Source: Oscillospiraceae bacterium (GTDB lineage Bacteria; Bacillota; Clostridia; Oscillospirales; Oscillospiraceae). Taken from it: a stretch of DNA of 16,461 nucleotides. The stretch covers positions 1 through 16,461 of the forward strand of contig JAFZAM010000005.1 in the NCBI GenBank assembly GCA_017557265.1, in the 5' to 3' direction. Every line of letters starts with the position of its first letter. Position 1 is the stretch's first letter. Made by a program: the position numbers and the translations under genes. Positions 1-6,915 of the stretch are shown here, in pieces. The notes under the pieces are model-generated. The model was not told the DNA's origin. It made no database searches and saw nothing but the letters and a program-made list of their open reading frames with translations.

Positions 1-426
1 ACCGCCGAGCCTTCGGCCGCCCCCGAGCCCGAGCCTTCCGAAGAGCCCGCTCCCGAGTGCCCGCTCGAGGACGGAGTCTATAAGGCTCTGTTCAAGACCG
101 ACAGCGGAATGTTCCACGTCAACGAGGCCAATCACGACCTCGGCGAGCTGACCGTCAAGGACGGTCAGATGGTCATCCACGTCTCGCTTGTCTCCAAGAG
201 CATCGTAAACCTGTTTTGCGGGCTCGCGGAGGACGCCAAGAAGGACGGAGCCGTTGTGCTCGAGCCGACCGTCGACGTCGTGACCTACGACGACGGCCTG
301 AGCGACGAGGTCTACGGCTTCGACATCCCCGTCCCGTATCTGGACGAGGAGTTCGACCTTGCCCTCATCGGCACCAAGGGCGTCTGGTACGACCACAAGG
401 TGAGCGTTTCGATACCCGAAGACTGA
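1..426 (+). CDS. C-terminal part of a probable exported or surface protein, function unknown (5' end outside window)
   Basis: The reading frame is open from base 1 to a TGA at 424-426, so this is the last 141 residues of a longer protein; the Met codon at 109 is internal to the domain and not a likely start. The first 19 or so visible residues are a low-complexity linker of Ala, Pro, Glu and Ser, typical of the stalk between a lipid anchor or signal peptide and an extracellular domain. A compact domain of about 120 residues follows (from LEDGVYKALFKTDS to the end). It is rich in beta-prone stretches, acidic, and lacks membrane segments. I do not recognise the family with certainty; the alternating pattern loosely recalls ligand-binding beta-sandwich modules such as NEAT domains, which is a guess. 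Isoleucine is mostly ATC (four of five), unlike the cobalamin genes downstream. It precedes cbiB by 110 bp and could be cotranscribed with it. Confidence 0.6.
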   Translation, partial: TAEPSAAPEPEPSEEPAPECPLEDGVYKALFKTDSGMFHVNEANHDLGELTVKDGQMVIHVSLVSKSIVNLFCGLAEDAKKDGAVVLEPTVDVVTYDDGLSDEVYGFDIPVPYLDEEFDLALIGTKGVWYDHKVSVSIPED

Positions 427-433
427 AGTCCTG

Positions 434-505
434 CTGAATAAGGATCATTCGGCGGCGCGGCCCCGTATTTTCAACGAGACTGCGCCGCCGAACCCTTGTA
501 TTCAG
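434..505 (+). repeat. Stem-loop between the upstream gene and cbiB
   Basis: A perfect 11-bp inverted repeat, TTCGGCGGCGC at 448-458 and GCGCCGCCGAA at 482-492, encloses a 23-nt loop. Outside it, CTGAATA (434-440) is complementary to TATTCAG (499-505), so the structure can extend to about 72 nt with an internal loop. No run of T follows, so it does not look like a simple intrinsic terminator. It lies just upstream of the cbiB ribosome binding site and would be transcribed if cbiB is read from an upstream promoter. It might act as a processing site, a partial attenuator or an mRNA stabiliser; which of these is not decided by the sequence. Confidence 0.6.
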
Positions 506-520
506 AAATGAAAACTATCC

Positions 521-530
521 GGGAGGAGGG
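521..530 (+). promoter_or_regulatory. Ribosome binding site of cbiB (decides a GTG start)
   Basis: The GGGAGGAGGG stretch ends six bases before the GTG at 537. It fixes this GTG as the start, which also gives the expected CbiB N-terminus (a hydrophobic stretch, then D17...GDP). No convincing -35/-10 pair and no B12-box-like element were seen in 427-536. Confidence 0.8.
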
Positions 531-536
531 AAGAGA

Positions 537-1526
537 GTGACCGTCAAGCTGACGCTCGCGGCGATAGCCGCCGGGTTTGTCATCGACTGCATAGTCGGGG
601 ACCCGGCCGTCCTGCCGCACCCCGTCGTGCTCATCGGCAAGCTCATATCCCTCCTCGAAAAGTTCCTGCGCAAGCGTTTTCCGAAGACGGACCGCGGCGA
701 ATTCGCCGCCGGGCTCGTCATGACGTATATCGTCGTCGTGCTCACCGGCGCGGTCGTTTTCGGAATACTGTTTGCGTGCCGCGTTATAAGTATCTGGCTG
801 TACTTCGCCGTCTGCTGCGTCATGTGCTGGCAGATACTCGCCGCGCGCTGCCTGCGCGACGAGGCGAAGAAGGTCGTCGACGCGCTCGAGCGGGAGGGTC
901 TTCCCGCGGCGCGGCGGCAGGTCGGCATGCTGGTCGGCAGAGACACTGAGGAGCTCTCGGAGGAAGAGGTCGTCAAGGCGGCGGTCGAGACCGTCGCGGA
1001 GAACACGACGGACGGCGTCGTGGCCCCTCTTTTCTGGATGCTGCTCGGCGGCCCCGTCGGCGGCTTCATGTACAAGGCCGTCAACACCATGGACTCCATG
1101 GTCGGCTACAAGAACGACAGATACATGTATTTCGGCAGATTCGCCGCGAAGTTCGACGACGTCGTGAACTTCATCCCCGCGCGCATTGCCGCCCTTTTCA
1201 TGACGGCCGCGGCGGGCATACTCGGATTTGATGCAAAGAACGCCGCCCGCATCTGGCGGCGCGACGGGAGGAATTCTCCCAGTCCCAACTCCGCGCAGAC
1301 GGAAGCCGCATGCGCGGGCGCTCTGCATATAAGGCTCGGCGGGGACGCCAGCTATTTCGGAGAGCTGCATCACAAGCCGACGCAGGGCGATCCCGACCGG
1401 GAAGTCGTCCGCGGCGACGTGAAAAACGCCTCGCGGCTCATGTACGGCGCGAGCGTCATCACTCTCGTAGTGTTCGAGGCGATAGGCCTGCTCGGCGCGT
1501 TTTTCGGAGGCATGCCATGGTGGTAA
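537..1526 (+). CDS. cbiB: CbiB, adenosylcobinamide-phosphate synthase
   Basis: CbiB is an integral membrane protein that joins the aminopropanol (phosphate) side chain to adenosylcobyric acid, giving adenosylcobinamide (phosphate). The 329-residue product has the family length. Visible signatures are the N-terminal D17-x3-GDP and HPV motif (about 17-30), ETVAENTTDGVVAPLF (151-166), YKAVNTMDSMVGY and the NSPSPNSA...EAACAGAL block near the middle, which resembles a cytoplasmic-loop signature of the family. Hydrophobic segments occur near residues 5-20, 55-85, 165-180, 215-230 and at the C-terminus. The start is GTG, chosen for the strong purine-rich site at 521-530. The last 10 bp overlap cobD, whose product makes the phosphorylated aminopropanol used here. 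First gene of the cobalamin run. Confidence 0.95.
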   Translation: MTVKLTLAAIAAGFVIDCIVGDPAVLPHPVVLIGKLISLLEKFLRKRFPKTDRGEFAAGLVMTYIVVVLTGAVVFGILFACRVISIWLYFAVCCVMCWQILAARCLRDEAKKVVDALEREGLPAARRQVGMLVGRDTEELSEEEVVKAAVETVAENTTDGVVAPLFWMLLGGPVGGFMYKAVNTMDSMVGYKNDRYMYFGRFAAKFDDVVNFIPARIAALFMTAAAGILGFDAKNAARIWRRDGRNSPSPNSAQTEAACAGALHIRLGGDASYFGELHHKPTQGDPDREVVRGDVKNASRLMYGASVITLVVFEAIGLLGAFFGGMPWW

Positions 1527-2569
1527 ACGGAAAGTACACCCACGGCGGGGACGTATATTCCCGCGAGGTCTCTCTCGACTTTTCCGCCAACGTCAACCCC
1601 TTCGGCACGCCGGAAAAGGTCGTCTCAGCGATAGCCGAAGCGGCTCGCGGGCTCTCGGCCTATCCCGACCCGTACTGCGCCCCGCTCCGGCAAAAGCTCG
1701 CCGCGACGCTCGGCGTTTCGCCTCAAAACATCGTCTGCGGCAACGGCGCCGCCGAGCTCATCTATCAGTTCGCGGCCGCCCTCAGACCGCGCCGGACGCT
1801 GCTCCCGACGCCGTCGTTTTCCGACTACGAGAGCGCGCTGACCGCGGCGGGCCTCCGGGCGGAGCACTACGAGCTTCGACGCGAAAACGGCTTCGAGGTA
1901 ACGCGCGATATTATAAACAAAATAGACCCGGACACGGACCTCGTCATGCTCTGCAGCCCGAACAATCCGACCGGACGCTGCATAGAGCGCGGGCTCCTGC
2001 TCGATATCCTCGCGCGCTGCCGCAAGACGGGGACGTGGCTGTTTCTCGACGAGTGCTTCCTTGAGCTGACGGACGCGGACAAGGCCTTCTCGCTGACGCC
2101 GTACCTGCGCGAAAACGACCGCGTTTTCCTCCTGCGCGCCTTCACGAAGGCCTACGGCATGGCCGGCGCGCGCCTCGGGTACGCGGTGTGCAAAAACGCC
2201 GCAATGCTCGACGCGATATGCGCCGTCTCGCAGCCGTGGAACGTCTCGACGCTGGCGCAGGCGGCGGGGCTCGCCGCGCTCGACTGCCCGGAGTGGCCGG
2301 AAAAGGCGCGCGAGCTTTTTAAGACCGAAAAGCCCTATCTCATGAGCGAGCTTAAAAAGCTCGGCATATCCGTTCTGCCCGGAGACGCGAACTATCTCAT
2401 GCTCTCCGGCGAGCCGGGTCTTTGCGAGGCCCTCGCGGAAAAAGGCATACTCGTACGCAGCTGCGCGAACTACCGCGGTCTGACGGACGGCGACCTGAGG
2501 ATAGCGGTGCGCACGCGCCGCGAGAACGAGGCGCTCATCAGAGCGATCGGGGAGATAAAACATGCATGA
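1517..2569 (+). CDS. cobD: CobD-type L-threonine-O-3-phosphate decarboxylase
   Basis: This fold-type I PLP enzyme makes (R)-1-amino-2-propanol phosphate from threonine phosphate for the CbiB step. The 350-residue protein shows the aminotransferase-like order: DFSANVNPFG near the N-terminus, the YPDPY motif, GNGAAELIY, the CSPNNPTG loop (substrate and PLP binding), LDECF with the PLP-ring aspartate, then FTKAYGMAGARLGY containing the Schiff-base lysine K211. The frame is open farther upstream (to 1310), but that segment is an arginine-rich shadow of cbiB. The ATG at 1517 has GGAGG at 1506-1510 and begins MVVNGKYTHGGD, a usual start for this family. The closest alternative is histidinol-phosphate aminotransferase; the neighbouring cbiB and cbiD decide for CobD. 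Confidence 0.93.
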   Translation: MVVNGKYTHGGDVYSREVSLDFSANVNPFGTPEKVVSAIAEAARGLSAYPDPYCAPLRQKLAATLGVSPQNIVCGNGAAELIYQFAAALRPRRTLLPTPSFSDYESALTAAGLRAEHYELRRENGFEVTRDIINKIDPDTDLVMLCSPNNPTGRCIERGLLLDILARCRKTGTWLFLDECFLELTDADKAFSLTPYLRENDRVFLLRAFTKAYGMAGARLGYAVCKNAAMLDAICAVSQPWNVSTLAQAAGLAALDCPEWPEKARELFKTEKPYLMSELKKLGISVLPGDANYLMLSGEPGLCEALAEKGILVRSCANYRGLTDGDLRIAVRTRRENEALIRAIGEIKHA

Positions 2570-3722
2570 AACGGGAATAGAGCCCTACTACGTCATGAAG
2601 GACGGCAAGAAGCTCCGCTTCGGCTACACGACGGGGACCTGCGCCTCGGCGGCCGCCAAGGCGGCGACGATGATGCTCCTGACGGGGAAGACCCCGCCGT
2701 CCGTCAGGCTCATGACGCCCAAGGGCATAGAGCTCGACCTCGAGGTGCTCGAGCCCGAATATAAGGACGGCGCCGCCTCCTGCGCGATAAAAAAGTTCAG
2801 CGGCGACGATCCGGACGTGACCGACGGCGTGCTCGTCTACGCCGAGGCAAAGCTCCGGAGCGAGCCCGGCGTCGGAGTCGACGGGGGCGTCGGCGTCGGC
2901 CGCGTGACTAAGCCGGGGCTCAAGCAGCCCATAGGAGCCGCGGCGATAAACCCCGTCCCCATGGAGATGATACGCCGCGCGGCCGAGGAGGCCATGGACG
3001 ACTGCGGCGCGACCGTCGGAATTGACGTGACCATCTCCATCCCCGCGGGCGTGGAGCTCGCGAAAAAGACGTTCAATCCCCGACTCGGCATCGTGGGCGG
3101 CATCTCCGTCCTCGGGACGAGCGGGATAGTCGAGCCCATGAGCGAGGAGGCGCTCCTCGCGAGCATCGAGCTCGAGGTCAGGCAGAAGCGCGCGCTCGGC
3201 ACGAAGCGCGTGATAATCACTCCGGGAAACTACGGCGCGGATTTCGCAAACGCCGTCTGCGCCATTCCCGAGAGCGACCTCGTAAAATGCTCCAACTTCG
3301 TCGGCAAGGTCGTCGACATGGCGGCCAACGAGGGCTTTGAAGAGATACTCCTCATAGGACACATAGGTAAGCTGATCAAGGTCTCCGGCGGCGTCATGAA
3401 CACCCATTCCCGCGAGGCCGACTGCCGCGCCGAGCTAATGGCCGTCGCTGCCATACGCGCCGGAGCGGACGCGGAGCTCGCGAGAAAGATCCTCGAGTGC
3501 GTCACGACCGACGAGATGCTACGCGTTATAAAAGAAGCCGGCCTGCTCGAAAAAACGATGGCCGCGGTGGAGGAAAAGATAGATTTCTATCTGAAAAACC
3601 GCGTCCGCGACAAGTGCGTCGTCGGCACGATAGTCTTCTCCGAGGAATACGGGGCACTCTGCACGACCGGTCCCGCCGGAGCGTGGCTCGAGGAAATGAG
3701 AAAGAGAGAAATAAGCGAATGA
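2562..3722 (+). CDS. cbiD: CbiD, cobalt-precorrin-5B C1-methyltransferase
   Basis: CbiD adds the C1 methyl from S-adenosylmethionine to cobalt-precorrin-5B; it is not related to the canonical tetrapyrrole methylases. The 386-residue product carries the family signatures: GYTTGTCA at about 21-28, followed by an alanine-rich helix; VTKPGLKQPIGAAAINPVP; GISVLGTSGIVEPMSEEA; a GNYG motif; and the glycine-rich NFVGKVVDMA...ILLIGHIGKLIKVSGG...NTHSREADCR block. The ATG at 2562 follows GGGGAG with seven bases between and overlaps the cobD stop by 8 nt; its own stop overlaps cbiL. CbiD is a hallmark of the anaerobic, early-cobalt pathway. Slightly longer than many homologues, with no obvious defect. 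Confidence 0.96.
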   Translation: MHETGIEPYYVMKDGKKLRFGYTTGTCASAAAKAATMMLLTGKTPPSVRLMTPKGIELDLEVLEPEYKDGAASCAIKKFSGDDPDVTDGVLVYAEAKLRSEPGVGVDGGVGVGRVTKPGLKQPIGAAAINPVPMEMIRRAAEEAMDDCGATVGIDVTISIPAGVELAKKTFNPRLGIVGGISVLGTSGIVEPMSEEALLASIELEVRQKRALGTKRVIITPGNYGADFANAVCAIPESDLVKCSNFVGKVVDMAANEGFEEILLIGHIGKLIKVSGGVMNTHSREADCRAELMAVAAIRAGADAELARKILECVTTDEMLRVIKEAGLLEKTMAAVEEKIDFYLKNRVRDKCVVGTIVFSEEYGALCTTGPAGAWLEEMRKREISE

Positions 3723-4405
3723 AAGGCGTTTTATACGGCGTGGGCGTAGGCCCCGGCGACCCGGAGCTCCTGACGCTCAAGGCGGCGCGTCTCATCAGGG
3801 AGTGCGACGTGATAGCCGTTCCGCATAAGGAAAAGGACAAGTGCTTCGCGCTGCGCATCGCGGCGGGAGCCGTGCCCGAAATAGACGAAAAGCCGATACT
3901 GGAGATCGACATGCCCATGACGCGCGACATGGCGGTCAGGGAAAAGGCGTACGAGGCAGGGGCAGGGAAGCTCGCCGCCGAGCTCGAGGCTGGGAGGACC
4001 GTCGTCTTTCTGACCCTCGGCGACCCGACCGTGTACTCGACCTACGGGTACCTCCATGAGCGCCTCGCCGCCCTCGGCTACGACGCGCGGCTCGTACCGG
4101 GCGTGACGTCGTTCTGCGCGGCGGCTGCGGCTCTCGGCGTGCCTCTCTGCGAGGACGCGGAGGAGCTGCACGTTATCCCCGGCGGGAGAAAGAACGCCGG
4201 CGAGACTCTCGGCTATCCCGGGAGCAAGGTCTTCATGAAGGGCAGCGTCCCCGAGCTCGTCGAGGCCGCCCGGAAAGAGAACGTGACGCTCCGCTGCGCG
4301 GAAAACTGCGGCACGGAGGACGAAAAGCTCTATCGCGATACGAAGGAGATTCCCGGCGACCCCGGATACTATACGGTCATAATCGCAAAGGAGGATAAGA
4401 AATGA
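3719..4405 (+). CDS. cbiL: CbiL, cobalt-factor II C20-methyltransferase
   Basis: A 228-residue SAM-dependent tetrapyrrole methylase that methylates C20 of cobalt-factor II (cobalt-sirohydrochlorin), the first ring methylation after cobalt insertion. The N-terminal strand-loop GVGVGPGDPELLTLKA (about 7-22) is the family signature; FLTLGDPTVYSTYGYL and VPGVTSFCAAAA are the SAM-binding and substrate-pocket motifs. The PGDPELLTLKA form and the STY motif after GDP fit CbiL/CobI better than the other paralogues. Start: the ATG at 3719 overlaps the cbiD stop as ATGA; the open frame further upstream (from 3497) is a cbiD shadow. The ribosome site is only a weak purine run, consistent with coupling to cbiD translation. 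Confidence 0.93.
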   Translation: MKGVLYGVGVGPGDPELLTLKAARLIRECDVIAVPHKEKDKCFALRIAAGAVPEIDEKPILEIDMPMTRDMAVREKAYEAGAGKLAAELEAGRTVVFLTLGDPTVYSTYGYLHERLAALGYDARLVPGVTSFCAAAAALGVPLCEDAEELHVIPGGRKNAGETLGYPGSKVFMKGSVPELVEAARKENVTLRCAENCGTEDEKLYRDTKEIPGDPGYYTVIIAKEDKK

Positions 4406-5163
4406 TACATTTTGTCGGAGCGGGCTGCGGAGCGACCGATCTCATAACCGTCCGCGGGAAAAAGCTCCTCGAGGAGGCCGACGTCATAATCTACGCGGGC
4501 TCTCTCGTCAATCCCGAATTGCTCTCATATAAAAAAGACGGCTGCGCCGTCTACGACAGCGCGAAGATGACGCTCGAGGAGGTCCTCGAGGTCATGTTCG
4601 ACGCCGAGGCGAAGGGCCTCACGACCGTCCGCCTGCACACGGGCGACCCCTGCCTCTACGGCGCCATACGCGAGCAGATGGACGTGCTCGACGAGAAGGG
4701 GATAGCCTACGACTACTGCCCGGGCGTCAGCGCGTTCAGCGGCGCCGCCGCGGCCCTCAAGATGGAATACACGCTCCCGGATATATCCCAGAGCGTCGTT
4801 ATAACCCGCATGGCGGGCAGGACGCCCGTCCCCGAGCGCGAGAGTATCCGCTCATTCGCGGCCCACGGCGCGACGATGGTGCTCTTCCTCTCGTCCGGCC
4901 TGCTCGAGGCCGTGACGCGCGAGCTCGTCGCGGGCGGCTATAAGGAGGACACCCCCGCCGCCATAGTCTACAAGGCCAGCTGGCCCGACGAGAGATCTTA
5001 TATCTGCACTGTCGGGACGCTCGCCGAGTGCGCGAGGACCAACAACGTCACCAAGACCGCGCTCATCATCGTCGGCGACGCCGTCTCCCAGAGCGGGTAC
5101 AGGCGCTCCGACCTCTATAACCCGAACTTCACGACGGAGTTCCGTCAGGCGAAGACCGAATGA
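4402..5163 (+). CDS. cbiF: CbiF, cobalt-precorrin-4 C11-methyltransferase
   Basis: This 253-residue tetrapyrrole methylase puts the C11 methyl group on cobalt-precorrin-4. The N-terminus FVGAGCGATDLITVRGKKLL followed by ADVIIYAGSLVNPELL is diagnostic for CbiF/CobM. Also visible are HTGDPCLYGAI (SAM-binding GDP loop), CPGVSAFSGAAAALKMEYTLP and ITRMAGRTPVPERE, all family motifs. One small variation is GCGATD where the family usually has GPGDPD, so the proline and one acidic residue of the loop are replaced. The start ATG at 4402 has a near-perfect AAGGAGG seven bases upstream and overlaps the cbiL stop (ATGA); the stop overlaps cbiG in the same way. Its product is the substrate of the next gene's enzyme. 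Confidence 0.95.
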   Translation: MIHFVGAGCGATDLITVRGKKLLEEADVIIYAGSLVNPELLSYKKDGCAVYDSAKMTLEEVLEVMFDAEAKGLTTVRLHTGDPCLYGAIREQMDVLDEKGIAYDYCPGVSAFSGAAAALKMEYTLPDISQSVVITRMAGRTPVPERESIRSFAAHGATMVLFLSSGLLEAVTRELVAGGYKEDTPAAIVYKASWPDERSYICTVGTLAECARTNNVTKTALIIVGDAVSQSGYRRSDLYNPNFTTEFRQAKTE

Positions 5164-6191
5164 AGATAAGGCTCATATCCTACTCGAAAAGAGGCCGCGA
5201 CACGGCCCGGGATATAGCCGCGGCGCTCGAAGCCGAGGGGCACGAGTGCCGGCGCTTCGCCCTGCCGAAGTACCTTTCAGACGGCGACGAGCCGCTGACC
5301 GTGAGCTGCTCCGAGTGGGCGGGCGAGGGCTTTATGGAAGCCGACGCGCTCGTCTTCTGCTGCGCGGCGGGCATAGCCGTGCGCGCCATCGCGCCGTGGG
5401 TCAAGGACAAGACGACAGACCCCGCCGTCGTCGTGACGGACGAGAAGGGGATCTTCGCCGTCCCCGTCCTCTCCGGGCACATAGGCGGAGCCAACGAGCT
5501 CGCCGTCGAGATAGCGCGCGTCACGGGCGGCACGCCCGTAGTCACGACCGCGACCGACGTAAACGGCCTTTTCGCCGTCGACGTCTTCGCAGAGAAAAAC
5601 GGCCTTTATATAACGGACATGAAGCTCGCCAAGGAGGTCTCCGCGGCGCTCGTCGCGGGAAAGAAGGTCGCCTTCCGCTCGGATATCCCGTGGAAGGGCG
5701 AGCTTCCGGCCTGCCTGTCGGAGGAGCCGCAGGATATAGGCGTATACGTGTCCGCGAAGGATGGCCCGGAGCCCTTCGAAAAGACGCTCAGGCTCGTTCC
5801 GAGGCGCTTCGCCGCGGGCGTCGGCTGCCGCAGGGGAAAGCCGGAGGAGGACCTTGAAAGGTTCGTTTCGGCGCGGCTCAAAGAGTGCGGCGTCTCGCCG
5901 CGCGAGCTCCGCTGCATAGCGAGCATAGACATCAAAAAGGACGAGCAGGGGCTCATCGCCCTCGCTGAAAAGCTCGGAGTGCCGTTCGTGACGTACTCCG
6001 CGGAGGAGCTCATGAGAGTGCCGGGCGAGTTCACAACGTCCGAATTCGTAAGATCGCAGACGGGAGTCGATTCCGTGTGCGAGCGCGCCGCGGTCAGAGC
6101 CGCGTGCGGGAAGCTTAAAGTAAAGAAACAAGCGGCGGACGGCATGACGTTCGCTCTCGCAGAATATGAGGAGGCGCTTAGATTTGAGTAA
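5160..6191 (+). CDS. cbiG: CbiG, cobalt-precorrin-5A hydrolase
   Basis: CbiG opens the delta-lactone of cobalt-precorrin-5A and releases the two-carbon fragment as acetaldehyde, a step found only in the anaerobic route. The 343-residue protein has the usual layout. An N-terminal domain contains CAAGIAVRAIAPWVKDKTTDPAV and VPVLSGHIGGANELA (G106-H107...N112). A middle region holds VTTATDVNGLFAVD. The C-terminal domain begins near residue 216 with FAAGVGCRRGK and includes CIASIDIKKDEQGLIALAE and the FTTSEFV segment. The start ATG at 5160 overlaps the cbiF stop as ATGA. The stop at 6189-6191 lies inside the start region of cbiH. No missing conserved motif was noticed. Confidence 0.95.
   Translation: MKIRLISYSKRGRDTARDIAAALEAEGHECRRFALPKYLSDGDEPLTVSCSEWAGEGFMEADALVFCCAAGIAVRAIAPWVKDKTTDPAVVVTDEKGIFAVPVLSGHIGGANELAVEIARVTGGTPVVTTATDVNGLFAVDVFAEKNGLYITDMKLAKEVSAALVAGKKVAFRSDIPWKGELPACLSEEPQDIGVYVSAKDGPEPFEKTLRLVPRRFAAGVGCRRGKPEEDLERFVSARLKECGVSPRELRCIASIDIKKDEQGLIALAEKLGVPFVTYSAEELMRVPGEFTTSEFVRSQTGVDSVCERAAVRAACGKLKVKKQAADGMTFALAEYEEALRFE
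6168..6174 (+). promoter_or_regulatory. Ribosome binding site of cbiH (decides a TTG start)
   Basis: GAGGAGG at 6168-6174 sits nine bases before the TTG at 6184. An in-frame ATG at 6166 overlaps this element and would add six residues that are unlike the family N-terminus (LSKLYVVGIGPG). The TTG is therefore preferred. Confidence 0.75.
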
Positions 6192-6915
6192 GTTATACGT
6201 AGTCGGGATAGGCCCCGGCAGCTATGAGAACATGACCGTCCGCGCGCAGCAGGCTCTCGCCGCGAGCGACGTCATCGTCGGCTACACGGTGTACGTCGAC
6301 CTCGTCAAGGACCATTTCGCGGACAAGGAGTTCTTCACGACCGGCATGCGCAAGGAGACCGACCGCGTCGCGCAGGCGCTGGAGATCGCCGCCGGCGGGA
6401 AGACCGTCGCCATCGTGTGCAGCGGCGACGCCGGCGTCTACGGCATGAGCGGCCTTGCCGAGGAGATGGCCGTCAAATACCCCGGAGTCGAGATCGAGAC
6501 CGTTCCCGGCGTGTCCGCCATGCTGAGCGGAGCCGCCGTGCTCGGCGCCGCGCTGATGCACGATTTCGCCGTCATAAGCCTCAGCGACCTCATGACGCCG
6601 TGGGAGAAGATAGCCAAGCGCCTCGACTGCGCCGCAGCGGCGGATTTCGTCATCTGCCTTTATAATCCCTCCAGCCACAAGCGCAGCGACTACCTTCAGA
6701 AAGCCTGCGACATCGTCCTCAGACACGCCTCGCCCGAGACCGTCTGCGGCATAGCCAAAAACATAGGCCGCGAGGGCGAGAGCGGGTCCGTGCTGACTCT
6801 TAAGGAGCTGCGCGACACGCAGGTCGACATGTTCTCGACGGTATTCATCGGCAATTCGCAGACGAAAGTCATAAACGGCAAGATGGTGACCCCCAGAGGG
6901 TACGTTCATGAATGA
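6184..6915 (+). CDS. cbiH: CbiH, cobalt-factor III C17-methyltransferase (ring contraction)
   Basis: CbiH methylates C17 of cobalt-factor III and triggers contraction of the macrocycle, giving cobalt-precorrin-4. The 243-residue product starts KLYVVGIGPGSYENMTVRA, the CbiH/CobJ signature (GPGxxxxMT). It continues with SDVIVGYTVYVDLV, VCSGDAGVYGMSGL (SAM loop), VPGVSAMLSGAAVLGAAL, HDFAVISLSDLMTPWE and YNPSSHKRSDYLQKA, all characteristic of this member of the methylase family. The start is TTG, chosen from the ribosome site at 6168-6174. It overlaps cbiG by 8 nt and the downstream fusion gene by 8 nt. It lacks the extra C-terminal iron-sulfur domain seen in some longer CbiH proteins. Confidence 0.94.
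   Translation: MSKLYVVGIGPGSYENMTVRAQQALAASDVIVGYTVYVDLVKDHFADKEFFTTGMRKETDRVAQALEIAAGGKTVAIVCSGDAGVYGMSGLAEEMAVKYPGVEIETVPGVSAMLSGAAVLGAALMHDFAVISLSDLMTPWEKIAKRLDCAAAADFVICLYNPSSHKRSDYLQKACDIVLRHASPETVCGIAKNIGREGESGSVLTLKELRDTQVDMFSTVFIGNSQTKVINGKMVTPRGYVHE

Noticed and set aside
427..536. A cobalamin riboswitch upstream of cbiB
   Set aside because: The gap is only 110 bp, too short for a B12 riboswitch (around 200 nt), and no B12-box-like sequence was seen. It may lie upstream of the window.
471..1373. Long minus-strand open frames opposite cbiB (and similar ones opposite cobD, cbiG, cbiP and others)
   Set aside because: High-GC shadow frames: Arg/Asp/His-rich, no recognisable motifs, no ribosome binding sites, and they cover confidently identified + strand genes.
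1310..1516. N-terminal extension of cobD from an upstream ATG
   Set aside because: The added 69 residues are Arg-rich and overlap cbiB out of frame; the ATG at 1517 has a good ribosome site and gives the family N-terminus.
6166..6183. ATG at 6166 as the start of cbiH
   Set aside because: The ribosome site GAGGAGG overlaps this ATG and is well spaced for the TTG at 6184, where the family N-terminus begins.
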